In this document: in pieces, positions 12,912-24,512 of the stretch
How the letters are laid out: each line of letters opens with the position of its first letter
Position numbering within the stretch: position 1 is the stretch's first letter
Source of the DNA: Toxotes chatareus
Lineage: Eukaryota; Chordata; Actinopteri; Toxotidae
Reading direction: 5' to 3'
NCBI GenBank assembly: GCA_016801885.1
Contig: CM028897.1
Location: forward strand, 7,812,501 to 7,876,500
Length of the DNA stretch: 64,000 bases
Translations under genes and position numbers: made by a program
Notes under the pieces: model-generated
Told to the model about the DNA's origin: nothing
Database searches by the model: none
The model's input: the letters and a program-made list of their open reading frames with translations, nothing else

Positions 12912-15900
12912 ACTGTGCTGCATTATATCCATCTCTCCATGTCTTCTTTGCTTCCCAGCTTCAGTGTATCCCCAGTCTCACCCTGCCAGCGTGCAATCAT
13001 TGCAGCCAGCAGAAAAATGTAAACTATCTCCTTCCTCCTTGCCCATCTTCCTCAGCCCCCTCCTCTGTTCGGGTATTTTTCCTTTATTGTCCATCTGTAA
13101 GAGCCCGGAAACAGAGATATTCTTTTTGTCTCTCCCATTAGAGATGAAGAGACGCCAATATGGATGGATTGGAGGCTATGGTGTCTACATCTCTGCTTGT
13201 TTCTCCTCTCCACCCTCTTTCCGCTTGTTTCCCCCATTGACCTCTCTTCTCTCTTTGTTTGTCCAGTGTGTGTGTGTGTGTATGTGCGCACAGTAGCAGG
13301 TCTGGATATTTTACCACCTTCTGCAGGCTTCAGTCCCAGCTCATCATTTGTGGCTGGGGGCGATGAGAGAGCTGAAGATGATCCAGTAGTTGCTTTCGAA
13401 CACATGTAGAGTCTGGAATAGGGAGGCTTGACCTGCTATTGCAAGGGTTAGCTTTGTTACACACAGATGAACTGGGAATGGCTTGGCCAGGGCAGAGGTG
13501 TGGGTCACTGAGACAAGATGAGCATCCCGAGATAATATCTTATTATTTTAATCGACTAACCTCAGAGGATGAGGACCACCAAGGATCTTCCAGTGAAATG
13601 ACTAGCGCCTTGTGCTCCAAGGACTTCCACTGAGATCAAGAAGCTGCCGATGTTGACTGAGGAAAGGGAAAGGGCGAGCGAGGGGAAACAGAGCGATGGG
13701 GGGAAAGTAAAAGAAAAAAAATAGAAGGATAAAAGAAATCTTGATTTTGTCTGAGAGAGTATTGATTTTTTCCTCTGGGTTGGCCATGTGCGCACAGCCT
13801 GTTATTAGTTTAGAAACAAAAAAAGTGAAATGTGGAGAGAGTTGGCCTGTGTGTGTATGTGCTGCCTGGCTGCACTGTTTGCATGTGTTTTTGTTCTGTG
13901 TCAGAGTTTATGTTGCCTGAGTGGCATCACGTTTGTATGAGATTTGTGGTTTTGTGCACTGAGTGTGTGCGTGTGTGTGTGTACAGAGGCCTGGCTGTTG
14001 GACTGGTGTATGGGACTGCGTGCTTTGGAGCCCCTGGCTGGTTGGAGATGTTGGGATTAGAGGGAGATTAGAGCAGTGATTACACAATGTCTTCGCTCTA
14101 ATGATCCCAACTGTTTGTTCATCTTATCAGCCACTCTGCACTGGATTCCACGACTGCCGCTGATATGAGATTACCCCCATAAACCCCACCCTCCAGTCCC
14201 CCCAACTCTGACCACCCCACCACACCAGTCAGAAAGAGGAGTGACCCTGGCATAGTGGGCAAACAAGCCCTCAGGGGAAGAGAGAGAGGGAGAGAGATGG
14301 ACATGTACTGTAGGAAATTCATAGATGAGGGCTGACCTCTTGAGTCCACAGAAGCATTAGCCAGAGTGCTCATTGTTCACTGAGACAATACACTGACCCC
14401 CCGGAGAGCCCTCGGTCTGCAGTGCAATGTACCCGCACAGCCGCAGCATATTATAGAGGGAGCAGTGGGTGGAAGCAGCGATAAGGTGTCCAAAGTACTC
14501 TGGTGCACTATGTGGTGTGAGTGTACATTTTCTAGCTGTTTGGGAGAAGTATGAGGTTATTAGTGTGTATGTGTGGTGTGTACATATTTCTCTGTAAATG
14601 GAAAAGGTTGTAGTTCGTTTCAGTCTGTGTGGTGGCCTATGAAATAAAGGAGAGCATCAGATGTCGGGTGTGTTTTTAATAAAGTAAGGATGCGCAGATT
14701 TATGCGCTTAAGTGTGTTTGCCTAAGTATGACTGTGTGCGTGAGAGAATACAGTGTATGTGTATCAGTGTGTGTGTGTATGTGTGTGTGTGTGTGCACTT
14801 CTCTCCATGCCTGCATACCAGTCTGATCTCCCCATTACAAGGTCGATTAAGCCACTAATCCCCAAAATACACGCGTCCAACAGCACGACACTGGAAAAAA
14901 ATTTCTCTCCCAAGGAAAAAATGGCTGAATCTTCCCTTCCCTGTTACTCGGAGCTTAAGCTGCACACACACCAGTGCAACGTGCTACAGAGCATGAGTAC
15001 GGAAATGTGTTTTACCTCCATAACCACACAGGCAGGGGATTACCATGCACCCTAAACCCTGGAAAAACAGCTACTTTTACACTTCTGTGTCCTCAAAAGA
15101 AAAAAAAATTAATACTCAGCCACAGTGACACAGCAGGACAGAATTCTATACATTAGAATTCATTCATGGTAACTGAGATTCACAGGGTAACTGATTTTCT
15201 GGGTAGTTTTGGTATGGGTGGCTGTCACACATGGCAGTTAGAGGTAACACAGATGAAAAAGATTCAAAAACACTGAAGAAAAGTTAATGAAACGAAAATA
15301 AAAAAATCTCCTTACTTTTCTTCTTCATCATAGGCTATGATGCCTGATGCCTTTCATATCATCTTCCTCATGACTGCATACTGAAAACCAGTAATTACCA
15401 TGGCTCTTTACTTATGCATCCCTGTTGTCCTGCCCCACTCTCTGAATGGGACGTGGAGGAATCTCCATAACCTTTAATTAGAGTGCTGAGGCTCCGTCAG
15501 GGAGATGGACCAGAGCAGAGATTCAGGGGCCCTCAAAGCCGCTGTGATTCCACCATCTACTGCCTAATTTGGCCTTATTCACCTGGAGCTATGCTTTGCC
15601 TCTCAAGTCCAGGGTGGCCTAACACTCATCCTGCTCCATGCTACCCTGTACTTCTCTGTCAGCAAGAGTGGCTTTACAGCTTTGCTGCTTAATTTCTGCA
15701 AATGTGTTGGATCGCTTTAGAAAAATAGTATCTCATGAAACATGATTTGGGTATATGTTATCGTTTTGGTTGTTCAGGATAAGTTAGGCGAGTGTTATAA
15801 TTAACTAATTGCCATGTTGCGTATGAAGATTTTACAGTACGATTAATTTTCACAAGGTGAATATTACTTTGAAATAGAGATATAAATATTGATACTACTG

Positions 15901-15947
15901 ATATAAAAATGTTCCTGTCAGGTGTTCAGCTCCTGTGTGTTTACTAA
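12912..15947. other. Non-coding stretch with GT-rich patches
   Basis: No gene was recognised. It contains mixed pyrimidine-rich DNA at 12930-13260, imperfect (GT)n at 13267-13281, 13966-13981 and 14767-14795, and two GC-richer unique patches (about 14100-14500 and 15480-15690). These are open over short distances but show no recognised domain or good splice framing. Confidence 0.5.
14767..14795. repeat. (GT)n microsatellite
   Basis: Imperfect GT dinucleotide run of about 14 units with one TA interruption at 14779-14780. It probably accounts for the Val/Cys-rich open frame beginning just upstream at 14753. Confidence 0.9.
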
Positions 15948-15948
15948 A

Positions 15949-16696
15949 CAGTGAATTCAGACCTCATCAGTTTTTTCACATTTTGTTATGTTGCAGCCTT
16001 CTGCGTAAACCTTTTAAATTTATCACCAATCTACACTCAGTACCCCTTAATGACAAAATGAAAACAGAATATTTGCACATTTGTTAAAAAGCAAAAACCA
16101 AAATATCACACTGACTTAAGTATTCAGACCCTTTACTCAGTACTTAGTTGAAGCACCTATGGCAGTGATTTACAGCCTCAAGTCTTTTTGGGTATGATGT
16201 GACAAGCTTTGCACACCTGGATTTGGGGATTTTCTGCCATTCTTCTCTGCAGATCCTCTCAGACTCCGTCAGGTTCGATGTGGACTGTTAGCAGACAGCC
16301 ATTTTCAGCTCTCTCAAGAGAGCTGAAAATGGCTGGGTTCAAGTCAGGACTCTGTCTGGGCCACTCAAGGACATTCATGGAGTTATTCCTATTCCACTCC
16401 TGTGTTGTCTTGGCTGTGTGCTTAGGGTCGTTGTCCTGATCAAAAGAAATAGAAGGAACCTTAGCTAAATTTCAAGTTTCATAGCAAAGAGTCGTGATAT
16501 TTATGTGATATTTCAGTTTTTCCTTTTTAATAAATTTGCAAAAAATAAATAAATAAAAATTATATTTTCACTTTGTTATTATGGGGTGTTGGGTGTAGAT
16601 TGATGAGGGACAAAATGAGTTTAAACGATTTTAGCATAAGGCTGCAACATAGAAAAATAGTGAAAGAAGTGGTTTAAATACTTTCTGAATTCACTG
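15949..16696 (-). mobile_element. Tc1-like deletion derivative, copy 1
   Basis: The ends form perfect 13-bp inverted repeats: ACAGTGAATTCAG at 15948-15960 and CTGAATTCACTGT at 16685-16697. The inner sequence matches, from memory, a very widespread teleost Tc1 family, including the 'tacactcagtaccccttaatg' type subterminal segment and its inverted partner near 16560-16610. The left part reads antisense through the end of the transposase gene up to about 16440. It then jumps directly to the other subterminal region near 16460, so most of the transposase gene is deleted. The remaining 748 bp cannot encode transposase. A 19-bp perfect palindrome sits at 16296-16335. The right end abuts TA; the left flank does not clearly show the TA duplicate. 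Confidence 0.85.
16296..16335. repeat. Perfect 19-bp palindrome inside Tc1 copy 1
   Basis: Arms 16296-16314 and 16317-16335 are exact reverse complements (CAGCCATTTTCAGCTCTCT on the left) separated by two bases. The right arm replaces sequence that, in the family as remembered, reads differently between 'ctctccagag' and 'gggttcaag'. This suggests that a short inverted copy was made locally. Confidence 0.9.
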
Positions 16697-16812
16697 TATG
16701 TTTCTGTTTGCATATGTGGTCAAGGTTTCCTTCAAGCTTTTGCGCTGGTTGAAAAGAATTGAAATTACAATGGCAGATGTTGAACCCAAGGGGCATGTTA
16801 AAAAAGAAGAAT

Positions 16813-17138
16813 TATCAAACTCAATGAAAGAAGCATCCACACACTCAGATCTGTGCCAAAATCTTTTTTTTAATGTGCAAACTTTGGGTCAAAGACACTC
16901 TTCAAGACATGAACAGTTAACAAGTGAACACAGCGGTATAAAAATCCTTTATACTTCTGCATTCACTTATAATATTCACTTATAAAGACCCTTTATGCAT
17001 CAGTATAAAGGGTCTTTATTCTGCTGCATTCACTTGTTACCTGTTCATGCTTTGGAGAAGGCCTTTGACTGACAGCTTGTACATTAAAAAAGACATTTCT
17101 GCAGAGTGCAAAGTGTGCTTCTTTCATTTAGTTTGATA
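16813..17138. mobile_element. Foldback (long inverted repeat) MITE-like element
   Basis: The outer arms are imperfect inverted repeats well over 100 bp long. The left arm runs from ATCAAACTCAATGAAAGAAG (from about 16814) through a TTTTTTTAATGTGCAA segment to AACAAGTGAACACAGC (16919-16934). The right arm carries the reverse complement of the same order of words, from about 17025 to 17137. The centre is a perfect 15-bp hairpin: ATAAAGACCCTTTAT at 16982-16996 and its reverse complement at 17005-17019. There is no coding capacity. The superfamily is not known and the exact ends and target duplication could not be fixed. It starts about 115 bp from Tc1 copy 1. Confidence 0.75.
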
Positions 17139-17145
17139 TTTTTTT

Positions 17146-17869
17146 GTTCCCGGTACCTCAGGTCTGATACCAGGTGGGGTGTTTTTTTTTCCCCCTCCAT
17201 TTTTTTTTCTCCAGAAAAGAAACATTGGCAAGTTAAATTGATCAGTTGAACTCAAATTTAGGGAATAGCTGGATTTTCTGTTCCAAGAATAGGGCTCACA
17301 GAAAAGCCAGGGCTGATATTGCTGTACATGTTGAGCCTCTATCTCCTCCATGTCCACCACCTGCTTACTTTACCCAGCATAAGGTTCACAAAGTCCCTGT
17401 GTGCAGTAGTAGCCCACATTATAGTCTCTGTTGTATGTTCCTGTGGTGTCTGCTGTAATACTCTGGTCCTGTTGCAGTTGGTGGTCTTTCTGCTTGCCTG
17501 CGGAGTATAGATCTGTTCTGCTCTCCAAGGATCCAGTTAACATGGCTGACCTCTATCTCTGCAGGTTGTGTGCTCTTAAAGATCTCTGTCTGAGAGTCTG
17601 TCACTGCCTGACGTTTATTGCGCCACCAGTAGTGGCCCAGGAGAGCCTCTGTCGTGACCCCAGTCTAATTGAATTATAATGAACCAGAATTCTTGTTTTG
17701 TGGCGTCTAATATGTCTATATCCACTAAGGTTGCTGGAAACAACTTTTTACACTTGAAATATATTTTGTAATCATATATGTCATAATGATATTAGAATGG
17801 ACATTATATCATGATGGCAAAGCACAGATTTGCCAGTTTTGTGATAAATTAAAACCAACCATACGGATG
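17146..17869. other. Non-coding stretch, nothing recognised
   Basis: Contains short T runs at 17181-17190 and 17201-17209 and mixed unique sequence. Open frames of about 60-80 codons occur on both strands from 17246 to 17679 without a recognisable product. Confidence 0.5.
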
Positions 17870-18060
17870 GTAATAAAACTAATTAGCATCTGGCTTACTG
17901 AGGTAATTAGCATGAAGCAATGCAAGTGCAGGCAGTTCATTTGTCCTGCTTACTTATGGCCTATGAATGCGTAATTAGCCATGTTAAGGGCACAGGTGAT
18001 GTATTGTAGCTGTACAGGCCAATCATTAATAATGGATATGCATCACCTCTGCTAAAAATC
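17870..18060. promoter_or_regulatory. Possible enhancer with three TAATTAGC sites
   Basis: The octamer TAATTAGC occurs three times in the same orientation within about 100 bp: at 17880-17887, 17904-17911 and 17972-17979. Each is followed by AT or CAT. An ATGCAT core lies at 18038-18043 and ATTAATAAT lies nearby. TAATTA is the core for many homeodomain proteins and ATGCAT-like words bind POU factors. The surrounding sequence is complex and non-repetitive. Function is inferred from motif clustering only. Confidence 0.35.
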
Positions 18061-21000
18061 TCATAAACTGAAAAGTGAGAAAATCCACCAGAGGTTTAGA
18101 CACATTAAAATTGAAATTACTTGTAAATTATCCAACTCATCTCCCAAAAACAGACGTCAGTGTCTTTCTTGTTGTAATCCACCATATGTAATGATTAAAA
18201 TCTGATGCAACTTTGCTCCATTTTAAATAAAATGGCTCCCTGACTCAAAGGGTTAATGTTAACAGTATTAATTATGGTAATAATATGTTTAAAGTGTTGG
18301 GTGTATCCCCATCAGTGCTCGATTTAAGCTAAATACCTGGTTTATCCTTGATTATCTTCTAATGAGAAAATAATTAGTGTTTCAGAAACACAACACGAGA
18401 GCACAGGGTCCCTCAATTATAATATCCTAGTCATTTGTGACAACTGCAGAAAATGTCCTTTTGTCAGTGTATTTCCACCATCAAACCCCAATAAGAAACA
18501 ACAAAATACATCACACAACACTTCACACAGTTACAAAAAAATAAATAAAAAAATTAGGCTCCAGGGAGAAGCATTGTAATGGTACGCACTGTGACAGATG
18601 AGCACATTGTTTCTGTTCAGATAGAATTTATTCAAACACTTTACTGCATTTTCTTCTCTGTGCTCTCTCACAAAATCTCCAGAGTCCATGTGTCGCCTCT
18701 GGGTGTATGAGCATGTGTATGATTTTGTGTTTGTTGAAAGTATTATTTTTTTGTAGTGTAATTATTTAGTGCACTTTGCAGAATGGTGCTGCTGCTGTAG
18801 GTGACCAATCAATGAGTAATGAGAGACCCAGAGACCTGTAAGAGATTGACTGCAACCCACGACCCCTTCATCTCATTCAGGTCTTAATCACAGTGGTCCC
18901 GCAGGATCCCATGATGCATGCCTGGAAATGTTTAGGCCTCTTTGACTCAACAGGGGTATGCACTCCCCAAACCTCATCCTTCTTTCACCTCCTTGCTGTC
19001 CCATTCCTCCTCCCCCTCCACCACCTGATGGAAGTGGAAGGATGGAATTGAAGCCAAGAGCTGGACTGTAGTATACCTGAGGGGGCAAAGTGGTTCTATA
19101 AATGGAGAAGTGAAATGGCTCATGAATAGCATTTAAAATGTTCACTTTCAAATGGTCAGGGTCAAACTGAGAATGGGTGAGAGATTCAATGAAATACTTA
19201 ATGAAAACCGCTGGTATCTACAGGCAACCTAATTAAGTCAGGACCAGTGTTTAATTGCATTTTCAAAGGCTTTTCATTTGATTGGTATATTTTCATCTTC
19301 TTGACTGTAGAGAGTAAATGCTTTTACATCCTGTGTCATTTCTTATGTATGATTAAAATTCAGCGCTCGTTCTATGCTTTTAATAATTCTAGTCGTTATG
19401 AATGTTTGGCCTTGGCACACCCACACATAGAAAACCTCAACGGTCCAGTCAAGTCATTGTGGGATTTCCATTCGGCTATTTAATAAGCTCAATGTAGATT
19501 TGAAACGCCATGATAAAGTATGTTACAGTCACTGCTGTCAGCGTCCCTAGTTTTGCGACTCATGCGGTTCATTTGAACGGATGAAGAAAGCATGTGGGAG
19601 GAAGTGTATTGTTGTTAGCCTACATTATTCAATGTAAAATGTTAGGGTGAGTTAATTTCATAATGATAACGTAGAATATATCTACAGCGTTACAATAAAA
19701 ATGTTACTACAGTAAAAGTGGATGTCTGTTGAGCGGTGAGAAATAAAGAGAGAGAGTTAAGCAGAAAGGGAGGGAGAAACATTGTAAAAGTTACCTTAAG
19801 TGCCCAGGAAAAATTAAGACATGAAATATTCAACATTTAAGGACCGCAGGCAGTTTTAATACACAGAATTAGATACCTTCACACTGAAAAGAGAATGAAA
19901 AAGAGCGACAGACAGAGAGAGGGAGATGATGATTGAAAGGTAGAGAGGGAAGGGATGAATAGAGTGTGCTGCAGTGAGCCAGTCCCTCAGGAGCACATTA
20001 AGTGAACAGTTCTTTAGTGTGTAGGTGTGTAATGTCCCTTTGTAAAACCTGCCCTTGCTTCTATAGCAACACGCCTCTGTGGCTTGATGCACCAATGTAT
20101 AAACTCAGCTCTGCATGCTTTCTGATGGCCACCATCCTCAAGTGTTCCCACACTCCTTCACTTAACAGAAATAATAACACTCTACTCCATTGTGCTTGAG
20201 CTACTGTTGTAATTTCAATCTAACACTGAAAATACACACGCAAAAGCTAATTTGTAAGCTAAGTTCTGTGCTCAAGCTCGCTCAGACGTGCATTTACCGT
20301 TGCAACCATATGGAAAAAGAAAAACCTTCCAAAAACAGAGAAAAACTCTGCAGCATTATGATAAATCTTTTCCCCTCAGGCAGCAGTGGGCTGATTTAAA
20401 GGTCTGTTAAGTAATCTATGACCTCTATCGACCTCTATTGGCAACCAGCAGGAATTGCAACAACATTAATAGAACTCATCTCCTCCCACACAGCCAACGC
20501 CCCCCATCCCAGCTGCTCCCACTCCCTTGATCCATGGTGGTCTGTAACTGAAACAAACAATGAAGTCATATATTCACAAGTGAGATGAATAAGGTGGCTA
20601 ATTAGACCAGAGATCCAACAGAAATAGCCTGTAAAAAGGTAATACATCACCATGCAAAATACAAAGCACTGCAGTAATAATACTGCTGTGTCATTTGCTT
20701 TTTTGGCTTCAGCATGAGGCTTTTCACCCTTTGCAGCTGAAATGTTAAAAGAAATGGCAAAGCCCTTTGCGTGCTTGTGGCACTGTCCTCCATCATTTAG
20801 AAAGAGTAAAAGAGGAGCTGCTGCTTCATGAAAGGGTATGAACTGAGTATGGAATCATAACACCAAGGGAAATGATCACTGATTCATTTGTATTGATCAA
20901 AAATACTATAACCCCCACTGTGGATATATTATGGTTGTACTGTGGGAATAAGACTGCACTTATTGCTCCTTGAAAATGTGACACTGTGTTTGTCATGGTA

Positions 21001-22381
21001 AGACTTAAGAGACCCTTGCTACAGAAAGCCCAGCTGTGCTGCGCTGTGACTGGTTAAACATCAGCTCACTGTGTGCATTAAAAAAAAAAAAAAAAAAAAA
21101 GGAAAAAACTCTCAGAGTGGAGGATGTTTTTTTTTTTCCAGTGGAGCTGTCAAATGAGTTTCCTGAGATTCACCCATCAGACAGCTTGCATGTGTAGCTG
21201 CTGCATGTTCGGTCCCTCTACCACATGGTCAGTGCTGCGCCTTGAATGTGAAATATGACAACATTTTAAGAAATGCAATGTCTGTTCAAGGCAGATGGGC
21301 AGATTGTATGTACAGATTCTGTCTCTTTCTTTCTCTCCTTCACACGCGTAAACACACATACACACACAACACAAAAAACTTTCATTTGGTTATTTTTGCT
21401 TCTGTGCATATTTGAAATTTCTGAGCTTCGGGCAAGGAGGATTTGTGGGGAAAGGCCGGTTGAGTGGATGTGACTTAAAAAGTCACTAAAATACTTCCTA
21501 AGCTTCACGTTGACCCCAAAATATGTCATCTGGGATTAATTATAACCTTTGGTAGATGAAAGAGTATTACAAGGCTCAGAATAATTCCCACTTGTTAATG
21601 GCCATGTTGTTTGAAGAAGACAAACAAAGTTAGTTGATTCAGTAAACAACTGTGAAGGGACTCATAAGGACTATGTCCCATTTGGGCACTCAACACCTGT
21701 TTTTCTACCCAAAGTGAAATAATTCTTCTGCTAAAACATTGTCTCCCAAAATTAAGAAAATACCTCACAAGATTAGACCAAGTTTACTTTGAATCCATGC
21801 TTCCAGGGAAAGTAAACTGGTCTGTGGCATCTGTTACCAGCCTACTTGCCAGAATTGTATCAGCAGTGTCCATATGGTCACTTCCACCCAGAATCAGCCC
21901 CTTCATAACTTAGTTTTCTTAATTAAAAGAAATATTTTTGTTTCTCTTACTGTAATTGTAAATAAATTGGATAAACATTATTGGTAAGAGATTTGATGAG
22001 ACAGGACAAGCGAGAGGCAAAAAGAAAAGGCTGGTAATGAAGGAAAAGTGTAAAAAGCTGAGAGAGCACTTATTGAGTGAAGCATGTGTGAAAATTGAGT
22101 CTGAAAGCTTTGTGGCTGGCAGATGTGTTGAAAGGGAGCTTGTTCGCCATACTAATAGACTAGCCTGTTTTTTGGGGGCCATGACACAGCCTTAACATGT
22201 AAAAACAAAACAAAAAAAGGATATTGTTATACGCTCATGAGGTGTACTTGTTTCTACTTGTTTTTACAGTATGTACCTCTGCAACATGACGATCAGATAA
22301 TATGTTCCTCTGCAGTAAGAACAATCTCTTTCCAAACACACTGACACGAACCTATACATGCACTCACATGTTTGTAACTGG

Positions 22382-22383
<2 letters not shown>
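18061..22383. other. Non-coding stretch, nothing recognised beyond simple repeats
   Basis: AT-rich unique sequence with an A21 run at 21080-21100 and a T-run at 21127-21138. A pyrimidine/purine-biased patch at 19740-19990 gives short Ser/Leu-rich frames. No exon, RNA gene or known transposon was recognised. Confidence 0.55.

Positions 22384-22415
<32 letters not shown>
22384..22415. repeat. (CA)16 microsatellite
   Basis: Uninterrupted CA run of 16 units. Confidence 0.97.
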
Positions 22416-22417
<2 letters not shown>

Positions 22418-22668
22418 AAAACAATATACACTTCTACTTGCCAGTTCTTTTGGCAATACAAAGAGGTCAGATTAATTTTCATTGCTTTCAGGGTTAAGTG
22501 CTTCTCTTTTGGCCCTCTGCTGCTGTAGTTCTGTGACAGCTCTTCCAGCCCAGGAAAGACATTTCAGTTTTCCCTGCTGATACGGACAGTTTTATGTTGT
22601 TTTGTACATTAATGCAGAGTATAGAAGAAAAGGAAAAAGAGAGTGAGATGCACTGACATACACATATT

Positions 22669-22717
22669 AGGAAGGTGATCAGACACCTTCCTCCTGACAG
22701 GTGGCAGGAGGAAGGTG
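22669..22717. repeat. Three alternating inverted copies forming two mutually exclusive hairpins
   Basis: AGGAAGGTG (22669-22677) can pair with CACCTTCCT (22684-22692). The longer word CACCTTCCTCCTG (22684-22696) also pairs perfectly over 13 bp with CAGGAGGAAGGTG (22705-22717). The middle copy can therefore fold either way. No gene context explains it. Confidence 0.85.
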
Positions 22718-23538
22718 ACAGCTTCAGATCAGGATATTCCATGTGTAAAGATTTCTGCGCATTTCATTATTTCTTATTATTAATTGCTCTGAGGGAATTT
22801 CAGTACATGTTGGTTCCCTGTCAATTAAGTGCACAACAGTGGAGACAAGCTCACCTCCATTGGCCCTCTCCTGCAAGCACAACCGTTTTTTTCCCCTCAG
22901 TAATCAATTCTCAATGGTAGACTTCAGTAAGCTCATTAGGCTCTCACTAGGCACCGACTCCATTACGGCTGCATAATTACCACAGTTCTGCCTTCATCCC
23001 CCTCTCTGAAAGAAACACCTTCATTCTGGGCCTGACAGTGATTATTGTTATGATACATCACTTGGGAGCTGAGAGCTGAAAACATTCTTTACGTCGCTCC
23101 ATACCGTACCTACATGTGTGTGTGCTTGTATACTAGGATGTACCACATATAATAGATGTAGTACAAAGCCTAAACCCTTTCAAAATCAGCATTTGCCTCT
23201 GTTTGCAGTGTATGTACAGCTCTGTTTGAATCTTCTGATTTTATTTCCTTCTTCTGTGTAGATTATGTCCTTGTTCATGTTCACTGCACATGCCTGATGT
23301 GCCTGTCTTGTGTTCATCAGGTTTTCTACCATGCATAAACTACAATCGATATTTATTTGATTTACATATGTTCTGTTGCTCTTGCATATGCAATTGTGCG
23401 TGGTTGTACGCTCACATGAAAGTGTGCATTTGTTTCTATTTCCACGGCTTGTGTGAGTGCTGCGTGCAAACTGGGCATGTGTGAATAAATGCGCAGATGG
23501 GATTCGGGTGGCTAGAACAGGGAAGGCTGCAGTGGGAG
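22718..23538. other. Non-coding stretch; possible regulatory element at 22920-23070
   Basis: No gene was recognised. The part at about 22920-23070 is complex sequence with CTCATTAGG, GCATAATTACC and GTGATTATTGTTATG, resembling other homeodomain-rich patches in this window. The rest contains unremarkable frames on both strands. Confidence 0.4.
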
Positions 23539-23540
23539 TA

Positions 23541-24510
23541 CAGTGCATTCAGAAAGTATTCAGACCCTTAACTTTTTTTTCCACATTTTTTTTTTATGCT
23601 GCAGCCTTCTGCTAAAATCATTTAAATTCATTCATTTTTCCTCTCATCAATCTACACTCAGTACCCCATAATGACAAAGCGAAAACAGAATTTTAGGAAT
23701 GTTTGCAAATTTATTAAAAAGCAAAAACTAAAATATCACATTGAGCATTCACACCCTTTACTCTGTAGTTAGCTGAAGCACCTTTGGCAGTGATTTACAG
23801 CCTCGAGTCTTCTTGGGGATTCTTGGGTAGTCCTTTAGGTGCTTTTTTGAAAACTCCAGGCAGCTTTCATGTGTCTTTCACTGAGGCGAGGCTTCCATCT
23901 GGCCACTCTGCCAAAAAGCCTAGATCGGTGGAGTGCCGCAGTGATGGATGTCCTTGTGGATGTTACTCCGATCTCCACACAAGATCTCTGGAGCTCAGCC
24001 AGAGTGACATTGGGTTTTTGGTGACCTCTCTTACTAAAGCCCTTCTCCCCCGATTGCTCAGTATGGGCAGCCAGCTCTTGGAATCTCTACGAGCTCTTCC
24101 CCTCGAGGCAGTGTCGAGACAAGACTGTGCCTCGACACAGTCTTGTCTTTGAGCTCTGCAGGCAGATCTTTTGACCTCATGACCTGGCATTTCCAAATCA
24201 TGTCCAGTCAAATGAATTTACCACAGGTGGATTCCAGTCAATGTGTAGAAACATTTCACAGATGATTGGGAGAAATTGGAGGCACCTAAGTCAAATTTCC
24301 AGTGTCATAGCAAAGGGTCTACATATTTGTGATGATGTGATATTTCAGTTTTTCTTTTTAATACATTTGCAAATGTTTTTGTTTTGTCATTATGGGGTAT
24401 TGAGTGTAGATTGATAAGGGGAAAAATATTTAAATGCTTCTAGCACAGGGCTGCAACATAACAAAAAATGAAAGAAGTGAAAGTGTCTGAATGCTTTCTG
24501 AGTACACTCT
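23541..24510 (-). mobile_element. Tc1-like deletion derivative, copy 2
   Basis: The left end is TA|CAGTGCATTCAGAAAG at 23541 and the right end is CTTTCTGAGTACACTC|TA ending at 24510. TA target duplicates lie at 23539-23540 and 24511-24512. Antisense reading gives remnants of the N-terminal part of a Tc1 transposase, including GRRALVREVTKNPM encoded near 24000-24050. After about 23815 the sequence skips much of the catalytic region, and a second internal deletion with scrambled filler lies near 24080-24130. The transposase is therefore dead. Total length is 970 bp against the roughly 1.6 kb usual for an intact element. Confidence 0.88.
24117..24148. repeat. Perfect 13-bp palindrome at an internal deletion of Tc1 copy 2
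   Basis: AGACAAGACTGTG (24117-24129) pairs with CACAGTCTTGTCT (24136-24148) across a six-base loop. A second overlapping pair is GTGTCGAG (24111-24118) with CTCGACAC (24131-24138). The inverted material lies exactly where the copy departs from the remembered family sequence. Confidence 0.85.
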
Positions 24511-24512
24511 AG

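Noticed and set aside
23784..24211. Open frames of 122 (+) and 82 (-) codons
   Set aside because: They are parts of Tc1 copy 2. The minus-strand frame is a transposase remnant joined to scrambled filler, and the plus-strand frame is its shadow.
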